Source: Zoogloea sp021286885 (GTDB taxonomy: Bacteria; Pseudomonadota; Gammaproteobacteria; Burkholderiales; Rhodocyclaceae). Taken from it: a stretch of 64,000 nucleotides of DNA. The DNA lies in assembly GCF_041915215.1 (NCBI RefSeq), contig NZ_JAYSBV010000004.1; one strand, given 5' to 3'. Shown piece after piece: positions 8,193-15,184 of the stretch (positions are counted from its first letter, which is position 1; each line of letters opens with the position of its first letter). Both the position numbers and the translations under genes were made by a program. The notes under the pieces are model-generated. The model saw only the letters and a list, made by a program, of their open reading frames with translations. It did no database searches and had not been told where the DNA came from.

Positions 8193-9988
8193 CACTCACC
8201 TCCTGCCGCACGCAGCAGCTGCAGCGGTTTCTGATGGCCCGCACGCGGGCCGGAAAGCTCGGCGACGATCGTGTCGAGCTGGTCTTGGGGGACGCCGGCC
8301 GGGTAACGCTGCTGCAGCCACCGGAAGCGGTCGGCAGTCCATTCGCCGCCGGCAGACTCGACCCTCGGCTTGATCTGCTTGGCGGCATCCACGTGGGAAA
8401 GCGGCGGCAGCTCCACCTTCGGCGCCACCAGGTCGTGGGCGGTGCCACGGCGCGGCAGGTAGGTCGGCAACGTGGCGTCGTCGATGTGCTTGTAGGGGTC
8501 GAACTGGCCGCCGAACGGCAGGGACTTGGCCTTGCGGGCGGCCTCTGCAGCCGCCTGGCTGTCGGTGCCGGTGACCAGCTGCTCGATGTCCTTGAGGGCG
8601 GTCTGCGCCGGGGTGTCGGCGTGGCGCTTGTAGCTCTCGCCGATGCGCGCCGCGTCCGTGCTGAAGCCGAACTCGGTCTTCTGCACCTCGTTGACCACGT
8701 GGAAGACCTCGTGGCCGTCTTCGCCCACCAGCACCACCTGGGCGGCATCGTCGCGCCAGGGGTTGCGGGTGACCATCACCTTCTCGCCGACCATCACGCC
8801 CGGCACCGTCGAGACGTCGTACTCGCGGCCCTGGAAGGACACGCGCAGCTTCGGGGTGACCTTGCGGCTTTCCGGTGTCGCCACCGCCAGCTCGCGGCAG
8901 ACCTCGACCGAGGGGGCCTTGATCAGCTGGTCGGCGCGGATCGCCATCCACGCCTGGCTGCGGGCCATGCCGTGGCGGCGGTGAATTGCCGTGGCGTTGA
9001 AGTGCATGCGCCACTTCTTGGCCAGGGCGTTCAGCTCGTCCAGGCTGTTGACCGGCTGGAACTTGAGGCCCGGCTCGAACTTGCGCTCGATGATGTTGCG
9101 GGCGTTCTCCACCTGGCCGGTGGCGCGTGCGTTGCCGACCTTGTGGGGGATCAGCTCAATGCCCAGGGAGCGGCACAGGTTGCGGGTCATGGCGGCCGTG
9201 TTGGCCGAGCCGGCATCCAGCATCAGGATGCGCGGCACGCCATGCAGCAGGTCGGCGCCGCCGCGCTCCTGCATGGCGTTGATCAGCACCGAGCACAGGT
9301 TCTCGCCCGACTCGGCGCCCATCACGTACTCGGTGTAGAGCCAATCGCTGGTGTGGTCGGTGATCTCGTAGCTCCACACCCGGTCGGCGGCAATGCGCGC
9401 GACGTTCTTCGGCTTGTTCTTGTAGAACTCGGCGTGGTCCATGACCCGCAGGCCATTGGCCCGCGCATCGGCCGAGGGCTTCAGGTAGTAGAGCACGCAC
9501 AGGCTGGCGTCGATCTGCCAAACGTGGTTGGGGTGCAGGCTGGCCAGTTCGGTGACCGGCGCCGGAGCCAGCAGCTGGTCGGGGTGCAGCCCGTACATGC
9601 GCAGGGCGCGGTGGATCGTGCTTTCCGACAGCGGCCGCAGTTCGCCGGTCGCGGTGTCCAGGTACTCGGCCCGGATCATCCCGTTGGCGCGCAAGGTCTC
9701 GACCGCATCGGGCACCGAGTAGAGGCGCTTGCCGTTCTTTCGGGTGGATTCCATCAGCACGGCGGAAATGAGCATCGCCTCGTCGCGGGTCAAGGCGCTT
9801 TGCCCGGCATCGGAGCGGCGTTTGCGTTGGGCCATTACGGATACCTCCTTGAGCTTCTTCATCAGCGTGGCGCGAGACATGCGCAGGTCGCGGCACGCTG
9901 CGTCGTAGATGGCCCCCTTGCCGCCGTGCCCGGCCTTCCGGGCAGCCAGGGCCACGGCTACCAGTCGTTCGGTCAGGACGGCATTCAT
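8192..9988 (-). CDS. DDE transposase A (Mu/BcepMu type)
   Basis: The 598-residue transposase has N-terminal HTH regions (GKGAIYDAACRDLRMSRATL; STIHRALRMYGLHPDQLL), then an RNase-H-like integrase core. Probable catalytic residues are D160 (HVWQIDAS), D258 (ILMLDAGSANT) and E294 (GQVENARNIIERKFE). A beta-barrel/Mu-C region follows (VSFQGREYDVSTVPGVMVGEKV). It is expected to bind the end repeats and insert the phage with the observed duplication. Its stop overlaps the ATPase start. Confidence 0.93.
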   Translation of the reverse strand: MNAVLTERLVAVALAARKAGHGGKGAIYDAACRDLRMSRATLMKKLKEVSVMAQRKRRSDAGQSALTRDEAMLISAVLMESTRKNGKRLYSVPDAVETLRANGMIRAEYLDTATGELRPLSESTIHRALRMYGLHPDQLLAPAPVTELASLHPNHVWQIDASLCVLYYLKPSADARANGLRVMDHAEFYKNKPKNVARIAADRVWSYEITDHTSDWLYTEYVMGAESGENLCSVLINAMQERGGADLLHGVPRILMLDAGSANTAAMTRNLCRSLGIELIPHKVGNARATGQVENARNIIERKFEPGLKFQPVNSLDELNALAKKWRMHFNATAIHRRHGMARSQAWMAIRADQLIKAPSVEVCRELAVATPESRKVTPKLRVSFQGREYDVSTVPGVMVGEKVMVTRNPWRDDAAQVVLVGEDGHEVFHVVNEVQKTEFGFSTDAARIGESYKRHADTPAQTALKDIEQLVTGTDSQAAAEAARKAKSLPFGGQFDPYKHIDDATLPTYLPRRGTAHDLVAPKVELPPLSHVDAAKQIKPRVESAGGEWTADRFRWLQQRYPAGVPQDQLDTIVAELSGPRAGHQKPLQLLRAAGGE

Positions 9989-9991
9989 GAC

Positions 9992-10957
9992 TTAAGCCTC
10001 GACCGGTTCGCCGGCCGGCTGTCCGACCGAGGGAAGATCGCCGCCGCGCAGCCAGTCCGGCACCTCTTCACCGTCCGGGGCTTCCTTGACGCCGAACTCG
10101 CCGCGCAGCTGCTTGATGGATACCTCGACCTGGCACAGCAGCCCGGCCATGAAGTCGTCGTGGGCCATTCCGTGCTTCTCGGCGTGCTCGGCGAGCGACT
10201 GGAAAGCGGCGCGCAGCTTGCCGCGCACCACCGACTCGGCCTCGAAGGCGAACTGGCTGGCTTCCTTGCGGATTTCCTGCCCCTCGACATCCGGCGGCGG
10301 GGTGTGCACGCGGGGCTTCTTGGTGGTGAGCTTGGCGGCCAGCTCGTCGATCTTGGCGTTCTTGTCCGCGAGCAGGCGGGACTGCGCCTCGGCGTTCTCG
10401 CGGGTTTCGCGCAGGGCGGCCCGCAATTCCTTGACACTCATGGTGGAGATGTCGTCGAGCTTCAGCTCGCCGGTCTGGCCAGTCAGCTCCAGCTCCTCGA
10501 TCTGCTCGTCGTCCAGAACCAACATCTCGAACAGCTTGGATTGGCTGCCGATGGCGTTGGTCAAATGTCTCGACGTCGCGACATTTGAGAACTTGGCGGC
10601 GGACTGCATGAACTTGGCAGCCACTTTCCTATCGAGGCCAAGCACATCCAGCCGAGCAACGAAACTGCCGTGCTCGCACGCCTCCTTCAGAACCCGCAGG
10701 CCGCGCCCCACTTCCAGGCAGGCTTCCACGCTGCGCCGCATGTTGGCGGCGATGTCGCGCTGAATCAGGTCGGGGTCGGTGCAGTCGGCGGGCAACTGGT
10801 AGCCGAGCTGGGTGGCGACGGCGCGCACCGTGGCCTGGCGCTCTTCGTGCATCACCGCCAGTTGGTTGGCGGCCTCACGCATCGCGGGCAGCGCCGGGGT
10901 ATCGGCGTCGGTCACCACCACGGCGGTGTTCTCGGTCTGCAGTGGCTTTCGGGCCAT
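9992..10957 (-). CDS. Early phage DNA-metabolism protein, DUF3102-like
   Basis: A 321-residue protein, three bases upstream of the transposase. Residues 60-100 (IQRDIAANMRRSVEACLEVGRGLRVLKEACEHGSF) resemble the DUF3102/KilA-like helical module, and a coiled coil (VKELRAALRETRENAEAQSRLLADKNAKIDELAAKL split here by position 175-215) lies in the middle. The C terminus is acidic (DGEEVPDWLRGGDLPS). Genes like this sit before the transposase in BcepMu-like phages. Function unknown. AAGGAGAAC precedes ATG 10957. Confidence 0.65.
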   Translation of the reverse strand: MARKPLQTENTAVVVTDADTPALPAMREAANQLAVMHEERQATVRAVATQLGYQLPADCTDPDLIQRDIAANMRRSVEACLEVGRGLRVLKEACEHGSFVARLDVLGLDRKVAAKFMQSAAKFSNVATSRHLTNAIGSQSKLFEMLVLDDEQIEELELTGQTGELKLDDISTMSVKELRAALRETRENAEAQSRLLADKNAKIDELAAKLTTKKPRVHTPPPDVEGQEIRKEASQFAFEAESVVRGKLRAAFQSLAEHAEKHGMAHDDFMAGLLCQVEVSIKQLRGEFGVKEAPDGEEVPDWLRGGDLPSVGQPAGEPVEA

Positions 10958-10967
10958 CGTGTTCTCC

Positions 10968-11276
10968 TTAAAGTTGAGTGGTCAGGCGATTGGTGATCTC
11001 GTCGATCCGCTGCTTGGCGGAATCGAGCGATCGCAGGATGCTCACGGCGTGCTGGGCGAGGCGCGACGAGGGGCGGATGCGGCCGGTCTCGGGGATGCGC
11101 TCGGCGAAGCCCTTCTCTTCCAGCGTGGCGACGTAGCGGGTGATGGCGCTGGGCTCCAGGCCGGTGGCCTTGACCAGTTCGGTCGGCGTCAGGCCGTGGG
11201 CGAAGTGCCCCAGCAGGACACTGAGGACGTCCAGCACCTTGCCGGCGGATTGCGATGTCTTGGGGCTGTCTTTCAT
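10968..11276 (-). CDS. Small IclR-type winged-helix regulator
   Basis: The 102-residue protein (ATG 11276, preceded by AGGAGG) has an IclR-like winged HTH: SAGKVLDVLSVLLGHFAHGLTPTELVKATGLEPSAITRYVATLEEKGFAERIPETGRIRPS. It lacks the IclR effector domain. The family occurs in BcepMu-type early operons; it probably controls early transcription. A short spacer separates it from the next gene. Confidence 0.75.
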   Translation of the reverse strand: MKDSPKTSQSAGKVLDVLSVLLGHFAHGLTPTELVKATGLEPSAITRYVATLEEKGFAERIPETGRIRPSSRLAQHAVSILRSLDSAKQRIDEITNRLTTQL

Positions 11277-11278
11277 GG

Positions 11279-11755
11279 TCAAACCTCCTGGAAGTCGAGT
11301 TCGGGCTGGGCGTGCTTCTCGACATTGCCGCGATGCCAGGCCAAGCCCTCCATCGCTTGCTGGATGGCGGTGAGCGTGTCGCCTGCCTCGGCCTTGCCGC
11401 CGTAGAACTGCAGCAGCTGGCCCACGGCTGTGTTGAGCAGCTCCTGCAGGGCCTGCATGTCGACGGCGTCAGCCTTTCGGCCGGTGGGAATGTCGATCAA
11501 CAGCTTGCCGGCGCTGGCTGTCTGCCAGCGGGTAACGAAGTCGATGCCGCAGGCGGCCTCGAACGGGCGAAGCAGGTTCAGGGGCATCCGGCCGTTCTGA
11601 AACCACTTGTAGAGCGTCCAGTGGTCAGCCAGCCCCATGTGCTCGGCTATGCGCTCGACGGATAGGTTGTGGCGTTCCTTGGCGTAGTCCTTGCACAGCT
11701 CCAGCGCGTGGCGCAGGGAGGTCGGCTGGATGCGTTTCCAATTGCGGCGGCTCAT
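11279..11755 (-). CDS. Early phage HTH protein
   Basis: From ATG 11755 (MSRRNWKRIQPTSLRHAL) the product is 158 residues. Residues 20-50 (ERHNLSVERIAEHMGLADHWTLYKWFQNGRMPL) read as an HTH, followed by FEAACGIDFVTRW, typical of small early-operon DNA-binding proteins of Mu-like phages. Twelve extra codons in frame upstream lack a ribosome site. It is the first gene of the run of leftward genes below the divergent promoter region. Function probably regulatory. Confidence 0.65.
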   Translation of the reverse strand: MSRRNWKRIQPTSLRHALELCKDYAKERHNLSVERIAEHMGLADHWTLYKWFQNGRMPLNLLRPFEAACGIDFVTRWQTASAGKLLIDIPTGRKADAVDMQALQELLNTAVGQLLQFYGGKAEAGDTLTAIQQAMEGLAWHRGNVEKHAQPELDFQEV

Positions 11756-11817
11756 TGGAAGCCCCCCGAAACGGTGCCTTCCAAACAAATGCCGGATTTG
11801 CAGCTATCGGAAGCGAT

Positions 11818-11847
11818 TTGCAGCAGATACGATGAAAAGCGGATAAT
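11818..11847 (+). promoter_or_regulatory. Sigma-70-like promoter for small plus-strand gene
   Basis: TTGCAG (11818-11823), an 18-base spacer and GATAAT (11842-11847) lie 20 bases ahead of the ATG at 11867. An imperfect direct repeat (GGATTTGCAGC / GCGATTTGCAGC, around 11794-11824) overlaps the -35 box and could be an operator. Confidence 0.5.
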
Positions 11848-11866
11848 TCGTACTTCGGGGAAAAGC

Positions 11867-12136
11867 ATGGCGAAAGACGATTTGGTGCAGGAGCTGGACC
11901 GCAACATGGACACGGTCTTCGACTCGCTGTACGTGCTCAATGCGACGATGACGGCCATTGTTCAGGCGCTCCAGGCTGAGTCTGCGGCCCAGGTAACGCG
12001 GGCGCTTGACGAAAGCATCGACGGCCTGTCGGCAGAATCGAACCCGCCGGGGACGCTGGCTCAGACGACGCTGGTTGGTTGGAGGAACCTGGCTGCGCGG
12101 CGCGCAGGATTGCCGACAAGACGGTCGATGACATGA
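11867..12136 (+). CDS. Small hypothetical phage protein
   Basis: An 89-residue protein from ATG 11867 (MAKDDLVQELDRNMDTVFDSLYVLNATMTAIVQ is its helical N-terminal part, residues 1-33). It sits alone on the plus strand between leftward genes, with its own credible promoter, and converges on the Ner-like gene. The last third (GWRNLAARRAGLPTRR) looks less protein-like. It may be expressed in the lysogen. No family recognised. Confidence 0.5.
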   Translation: MAKDDLVQELDRNMDTVFDSLYVLNATMTAIVQALQAESAAQVTRALDESIDGLSAESNPPGTLAQTTLVGWRNLAARRAGLPTRRSMT

Positions 12137-12187
12137 TCCGTTTGCCGTTGCTGCGTGTGCCGAGGATGTGATGAGTCATGGCTAGCC

Positions 12188-12430
12188 TCACGCAGCAGCA
12201 CGGTGGCGGATCGGCATCAGGGCCTTGGCTGGGTCGGTGCAGATTTCGCCGGCCTTGAGCCCGAGCTTGACGGCGATTTCGTGGGCTTGGCCGCGCACGC
12301 ACTTCTTGCGGCCGCCCAGGACTTCAAAGACAAGGTTCGGGGAGAACTTGTTGGCGATCGCCCATTGGGTGATGGAAACACCTTTGGCTTGAAGCTCGGC
12401 GCGGGCTTCGGCAGCAGTACGTAGTTTCAT
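12188..12430 (-). CDS. Ner/Cro-like DNA-binding regulator
   Basis: The 80-residue protein starting at ATG 12430 (MKLRTAAEARAELQAKG, with AAGGAGCC ahead) contains a single HTH: VSITQWAIANKFSPNLVFEVLGGRKKCVRGQAHEIAVKLGL. This pattern is common to short phage regulators next to the repressor in BcepMu-like phages. It is divergent from the repressor and first in the leftward transcript from the early promoter at 12511-12539, so it probably acts like Ner/Cro to damp early or repressor transcription. Confidence 0.75.
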   Translation of the reverse strand: MKLRTAAEARAELQAKGVSITQWAIANKFSPNLVFEVLGGRKKCVRGQAHEIAVKLGLKAGEICTDPAKALMPIRHRAAA

Positions 12431-12510
12431 GGCTGGCTCCTTACTAGGGGCGGCTGGCACTTGGCAGAGTGCTGTTTAAGTTGTCGTTCGTTGTGAAACG
12501 GTGTGATCGA

Positions 12511-12539
12511 ATTATTGTGGAACTATTCCACAGTGTCAA
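12511..12539 (-). promoter_or_regulatory. Early promoter with operator in its spacer
   Basis: On the minus strand TTGACA (12539-12534) is followed by a 17-base spacer and AATAAT (12516-12511). The spacer holds the perfect palindrome TGTGGAATAGTTCCACA (12516-12532; 7-base arms). A matching half site, TGTGGAA, covers the repressor start codon at 12548-12554. A repressor bound here would directly block the leftward early operon. Confidence 0.75.
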
Positions 12540-12548
12540 GCGGAGAAT

Positions 12549-12947
12549 GTGGAATTGATACACGTGCGCTTAAAGGAGGAGCTGGATCGACTTGGCCTGA
12601 AGCCAGCAGCGGCTGCAAAGGCCGTTGGCGAACCAGACTCTCAGGGCCTGAGGGACGTTCTCGGTGGGAGGAAGCGCCTGTCGGCCGACCTATTGGCGGC
12701 CCTCGGAACGACCGGCGTTGACGTCGCGTATGTGCTCACGGGCCATCGTGCCGACATGTCGCTGACGGCCGATGAGCGCTTGCTCGTCGAGCGGTATCGA
12801 GAAAGCCCAAAGCCCCTGCGGGACGCCGCATTGCGCGTGCTGCTTGGGGCCGAGCAGCCTACGGGTGGTGCTGCCACGCAAACCTTCCATGCCCCCGTCA
12901 GCGGTGGCGTGGCCGGCCGAGACATCGTGAACAAGGGGAGGAAATGA
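12549..12947 (+). CDS. Phage repressor with C-terminal VAGRDI motif
   Basis: The 132-residue protein uses GTG 12549 with GCGGAG ahead. Residues 1-65 form an XRE-type HTH (LKPAAAAKAVGEPDSQGLRDVLGGRKRLSADLLAALG). A linker helix (ADERLLVERYRESPKPLRDAALRVLLG) follows, and the tail ends FHAPVSGGVAGRDIVNKGRK. Position opposite the Ner-like gene, with an operator between, argues for the lysogeny repressor. The tail lacks a LexA-type protease fold but repeats a motif found at the N termini of the next two gene products. Its stop overlaps the next ATG (ATGA). Confidence 0.75.
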   Translation: MELIHVRLKEELDRLGLKPAAAAKAVGEPDSQGLRDVLGGRKRLSADLLAALGTTGVDVAYVLTGHRADMSLTADERLLVERYRESPKPLRDAALRVLLGAEQPTGGAATQTFHAPVSGGVAGRDIVNKGRK

Positions 12948-13579
12948 AGGTAGTGAAGCAAGAGTTCCAGGCGGCAGTCGAAGGCGACGTCGCCGGCAGA
13001 GACATCATCAACGAGGCACCACGCACCAGCATCCAGATCGGCGCCATCAACGGCGGCCAGAACATCATCGGGCAAACCGGGGATATCCACCTACAGGTGC
13101 AGGCCCGGCCGAGAATCAAGGTCGTGATCCAGCCCGGCCCGGAGCACATCACCGACGCCCAGAAAGTTCGCCTGCGCGACCTGGTCAATGAGGTCGTTGA
13201 ACTGGAAACGGCCATCAAGCGCACCCCGAAGCGGCACGCCACCGTGTGGTCGGCCCTGACCGGCAAGCTGAAGGTCACCAGCTATCACCTGATCCCCGCC
13301 AGTGCCTTCGCCCAGGCCGAAGCCTACCTGCAGACCTGGTGCGCCCGCCTGCGTTCGGCCAAGAGCGCTCCCAAGAAAGACCCGGACTGGCGAAACAGCC
13401 GCTATCGCTACATCCATGCCGCCATGAAGGAAATCGGGCAGCAGGACGAACTGCCCCAACTGCTGGCTGATCGCTACAGTGGCCGGTCGCTGAAAGACCT
13501 TTCCGAGCTGGAGCTGGAAGCGGTCTATCGGGCGGTCGCGGAGAGGAAAAAAGCAGCGCGCCGAAAAGGCGCCATCTAA
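12944..13579 (+). CDS. VAGRDIIN/RHIM-like motif protein, ORF6C-like C terminus
   Basis: The 211-residue protein begins with EGDVAGRDIINEAP (residues 13-26), then SIQIGAINGGQNIIG (about 29-43), whose IQIG core looks like a RHIM tetrad (I/V-Q-I/V-G), then GDIHLQVQ. The middle is helical (VRLRDLVNEVVELETAIKR). The last 60 residues (SRYRYIHAAMKEIGQQDELPQLLADR...LELEAVYRAV) resemble phage ORF6C-type domains. It is translationally coupled to the repressor gene by ATGA. The motif arrangement suggests partner recognition or ordered assembly with its neighbours; this is inferred. Confidence 0.7.
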   Translation: MKVVKQEFQAAVEGDVAGRDIINEAPRTSIQIGAINGGQNIIGQTGDIHLQVQARPRIKVVIQPGPEHITDAQKVRLRDLVNEVVELETAIKRTPKRHATVWSALTGKLKVTSYHLIPASAFAQAEAYLQTWCARLRSAKSAPKKDPDWRNSRYRYIHAAMKEIGQQDELPQLLADRYSGRSLKDLSELELEAVYRAVAERKKAARRKGAI

Positions 13580-13595
13580 ATCAGCCCCGCAGGGT

Positions 13596-13614
13596 GTAGG
13601 GGCGTCGCCCCTAC
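13596..13614 (+). terminator. Hairpin after the ORF6C-like gene
   Basis: GTAGGGG (13596-13602), loop CGTCG, CCCCTAC (13608-13614) lies between two motif-sharing genes. No T tract follows, so it may pause or attenuate rather than terminate. Confidence 0.35.
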
Positions 13615-13648
13615 TGCTGCGCCGTTGGAGAAACAGGAAAGGGAGTTA

Positions 13649-14041
13649 ATGGCTGGACAGGAATTTCACGGCGAGGTCGGCCAGGTCGCTGGCCGCGACA
13701 TCATCAACGAGGCGTCGCAGATGCTGTGGGACTGCGAGACGCCAGACCTGAAGCGGGAGTTCAGGCGGTGCAAGGCAAAGCTCTGGCAGGTGCGCCGGGA
13801 CATCTTCCTCAACATCCCGTTCTTCTGGTTCGTCGCTGGGGTACTCGGGTCGGTGTGGCTCCTGCTGTCCGGCACCTGGTTCAAGATCGCCGGGCAGCTC
13901 TGGATGTTCGCCTGGTTGATCGGAGCGATGATGATTCCCTCGCTGTGGCTGGCGGCCATTCGCCAGCGCAAGGGCAAGATGGTCGCCTACTACCGCGAGC
14001 GCATCGAGATCATCGACACGATCCTGCAGGATCGGGCGTAG
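13649..14041 (+). CDS. Two-pass membrane protein with N-terminal VAGRDIIN motif
   Basis: From ATG 13649 (GGGAG upstream) the product has 130 residues. It opens MAGQEFHGEVGQVAGRDIIN, repeating the motif of the two upstream products. Two strong hydrophobic segments follow (about residues 50-70, FLNIPFFWFVAGVLGSVWLL, and 77-100, LWMFAWLIGAMMIPSLWLAA), then a basic cytoplasmic-type tail with RKGKMVAYYRERIEIIDTIL. It has no signal for secretion. A membrane effector for superinfection exclusion or lysogenic conversion is possible but unproven. Confidence 0.7.
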   Translation: MAGQEFHGEVGQVAGRDIINEASQMLWDCETPDLKREFRRCKAKLWQVRRDIFLNIPFFWFVAGVLGSVWLLLSGTWFKIAGQLWMFAWLIGAMMIPSLWLAAIRQRKGKMVAYYRERIEIIDTILQDRA

Positions 14042-14084
14042 AGGCGACCACGACGTCCTGTATTTCATACTCAAGGGAGGAAGC

Positions 14085-14606
14085 ATGCGGTTCATTGGAC
14101 TATTCGCAGTGCTGGTGATCTCGGCACCAGCCTTTGCGGCAAGCCCCGAAGATGCCAAGGGCTACGTGAACGACCTGGACGCAGCCGTCAAGGCATCAGA
14201 GCCAGCGCTGAAGAAAGGAGACCTCAAGACCATCCACGAGCACAGTAAACGGATGAATCAACTCAAGGAGGCCGGCGAAAAGTTCGGCAGCTCGGTCTTC
14301 GATAGCCCTTACGGCCGATGCTTCGGCGCAGGCGTCAGTGCGCAGAGCTGGTGGTCGGCGCAACTATCGGCAGCGCAGCGCGGCGGCGCTGAAGCAAATC
14401 CTGGCTGGATTGCCGGCGCCTGGAAGGAATATCAGGAAAACCGCTCCGAGTGCCTGAAGGCCGCGAAAGGTGGCGGAAAAAGCGCCGATACTGAGCAGAT
14501 CGCCTCCACGAGCGAGACGCCACCCCGCAAGGGATGCTTGAAAGTCTTGGGCGTTCGCCCAGACGGGCAGGTCGGAACCGTGGCCTACACCTGCCCCAAG
14601 AAGTAG
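14085..14606 (+). CDS. Secreted phage protein, unknown function
   Basis: The 173-residue protein has a clear Sec signal peptide (MRFIGLFAVLVISAPAFAA, cleavage near AFA|AS). The mature part has four cysteines (YGRCFG, SECLKA, KGCLKV, YTCPKK), which suggests two disulphides in the periplasm, and ends in a small beta-rich domain (LKVLGVRPDGQVGTVAYTCP). AAGGGAGGAAGC precedes the ATG. It lies between the motif-sharing genes and the lysis block, a usual place for lysogenic-conversion genes. Confidence 0.65.
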   Translation: MRFIGLFAVLVISAPAFAASPEDAKGYVNDLDAAVKASEPALKKGDLKTIHEHSKRMNQLKEAGEKFGSSVFDSPYGRCFGAGVSAQSWWSAQLSAAQRGGAEANPGWIAGAWKEYQENRSECLKAAKGGGKSADTEQIASTSETPPRKGCLKVLGVRPDGQVGTVAYTCPKK

Positions 14607-14615
14607 GCATCTCTC

Positions 14616-14634
14616 TAAACCAGATTAAAAGACC
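14616..14634 (+). promoter_or_regulatory. Late-block control element 1 (lysis/head)
   Basis: TAAACCAGATTAAAAGACC fits the shared pattern TAAA-N5-TTAA-N4-CC seen at four sites in the phage. It precedes the lysis and DNA-packaging genes. It is likely a binding site for the Mor/C-type activator, equivalent in place to Mu Plys; that is an inference from position and conservation. Confidence 0.6.
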
Positions 14635-14640
14635 CCATTC

Positions 14641-14667
14641 GCATGCCGCCCGAAGATGGCGGCATGC
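14641..14667. terminator. Perfect 10-bp hairpin before the holin
   Basis: GCATGCCGCC (14641-14650), loop CGAAGAT, GGCGGCATGC (14658-14667). It lies just after the late element with no T tract. Similar GGCGGCATG words occur after the elements at 22401 and 34708, so this may be part of the late-promoter leader rather than a terminator. The rest of 14668-14837 shows no gene. Confidence 0.4.
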
Positions 14668-14837
14668 GCTTCTCGATCCGTCAGTACCTTCCCCGCTGGG
14701 TCCGCCACCTTCTTAGGCTGGATGGCCCTGCATGCCTCGGCTGCCGTCACGCCTTCGTGACGATGGTCGGAGCGGGGTGTGTGCTTTCTCGCGGGTTCGG
14801 TCGGCGCTGTCCCGACTTTCAACCCGTAGGAGGAAGC

Positions 14838-15182
14838 ATGTCCCTGAAACGCATCCCGCGCATGGCCGGGTGGCTCTTGACCGCCCTGCTGCTGATCATT
14901 GCCATCGCGCTGATTTCCCCCCAGCAGCTCCCCGTCGCCCTCTACAAGCTGTCCTTGATCAGCCTGGCGGCCGTCGTCGCCTACTGGCTCGACCGCTCGC
15001 TGTTCCCCTATGCCCGGCCCGACAGCTACCTGAAGTACGACTGGCGCTGTACCGGCACCAGCTGCGAGCTGGACGCCGACCACCAGGTCGCCCAGGGCTA
15101 TCACCAGGTGTTTGCGGCCGCCATGCTGCGCCGGGCGATCATCGTCGGCGCCGTGGTGGTCGGCGTGGCGCTGGGGCTCTGA
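14838..15182 (+). CDS. Putative holin
   Basis: The 114-residue protein starts at ATG 14838 behind AGGAGGAAGC. Two hydrophobic segments near the N terminus (MAGWLLTALLLIIAIALISP and LYKLSLISLAAVVAYWLDR) and a third at the C terminus (AIIVGAVVVGVALGL) fit the putative holins of BcepMu/B3-like phages. The conserved LDRSLFPYARPDSY motif is typical of them. It is first in the lysis cassette, two bases before the transglycosylase. Confidence 0.75.
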   Translation: MSLKRIPRMAGWLLTALLLIIAIALISPQQLPVALYKLSLISLAAVVAYWLDRSLFPYARPDSYLKYDWRCTGTSCELDADHQVAQGYHQVFAAAMLRRAIIVGAVVVGVALGL

Positions 15183-15184
15183 TC

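Noticed and set aside
8234..10588. 784-codon plus-strand frame opposite the transposase and its neighbour
   Set aside because: It is an antisense shadow of two genes; Val/Gly/His-rich composition follows from high-GC codons on the other strand.
14643..14837. Upstream extension of the holin frame
   Set aside because: AGGAGG directly before ATG 14838 and the start of the membrane protein pattern there make the extension unlikely; it also runs through a perfect hairpin.
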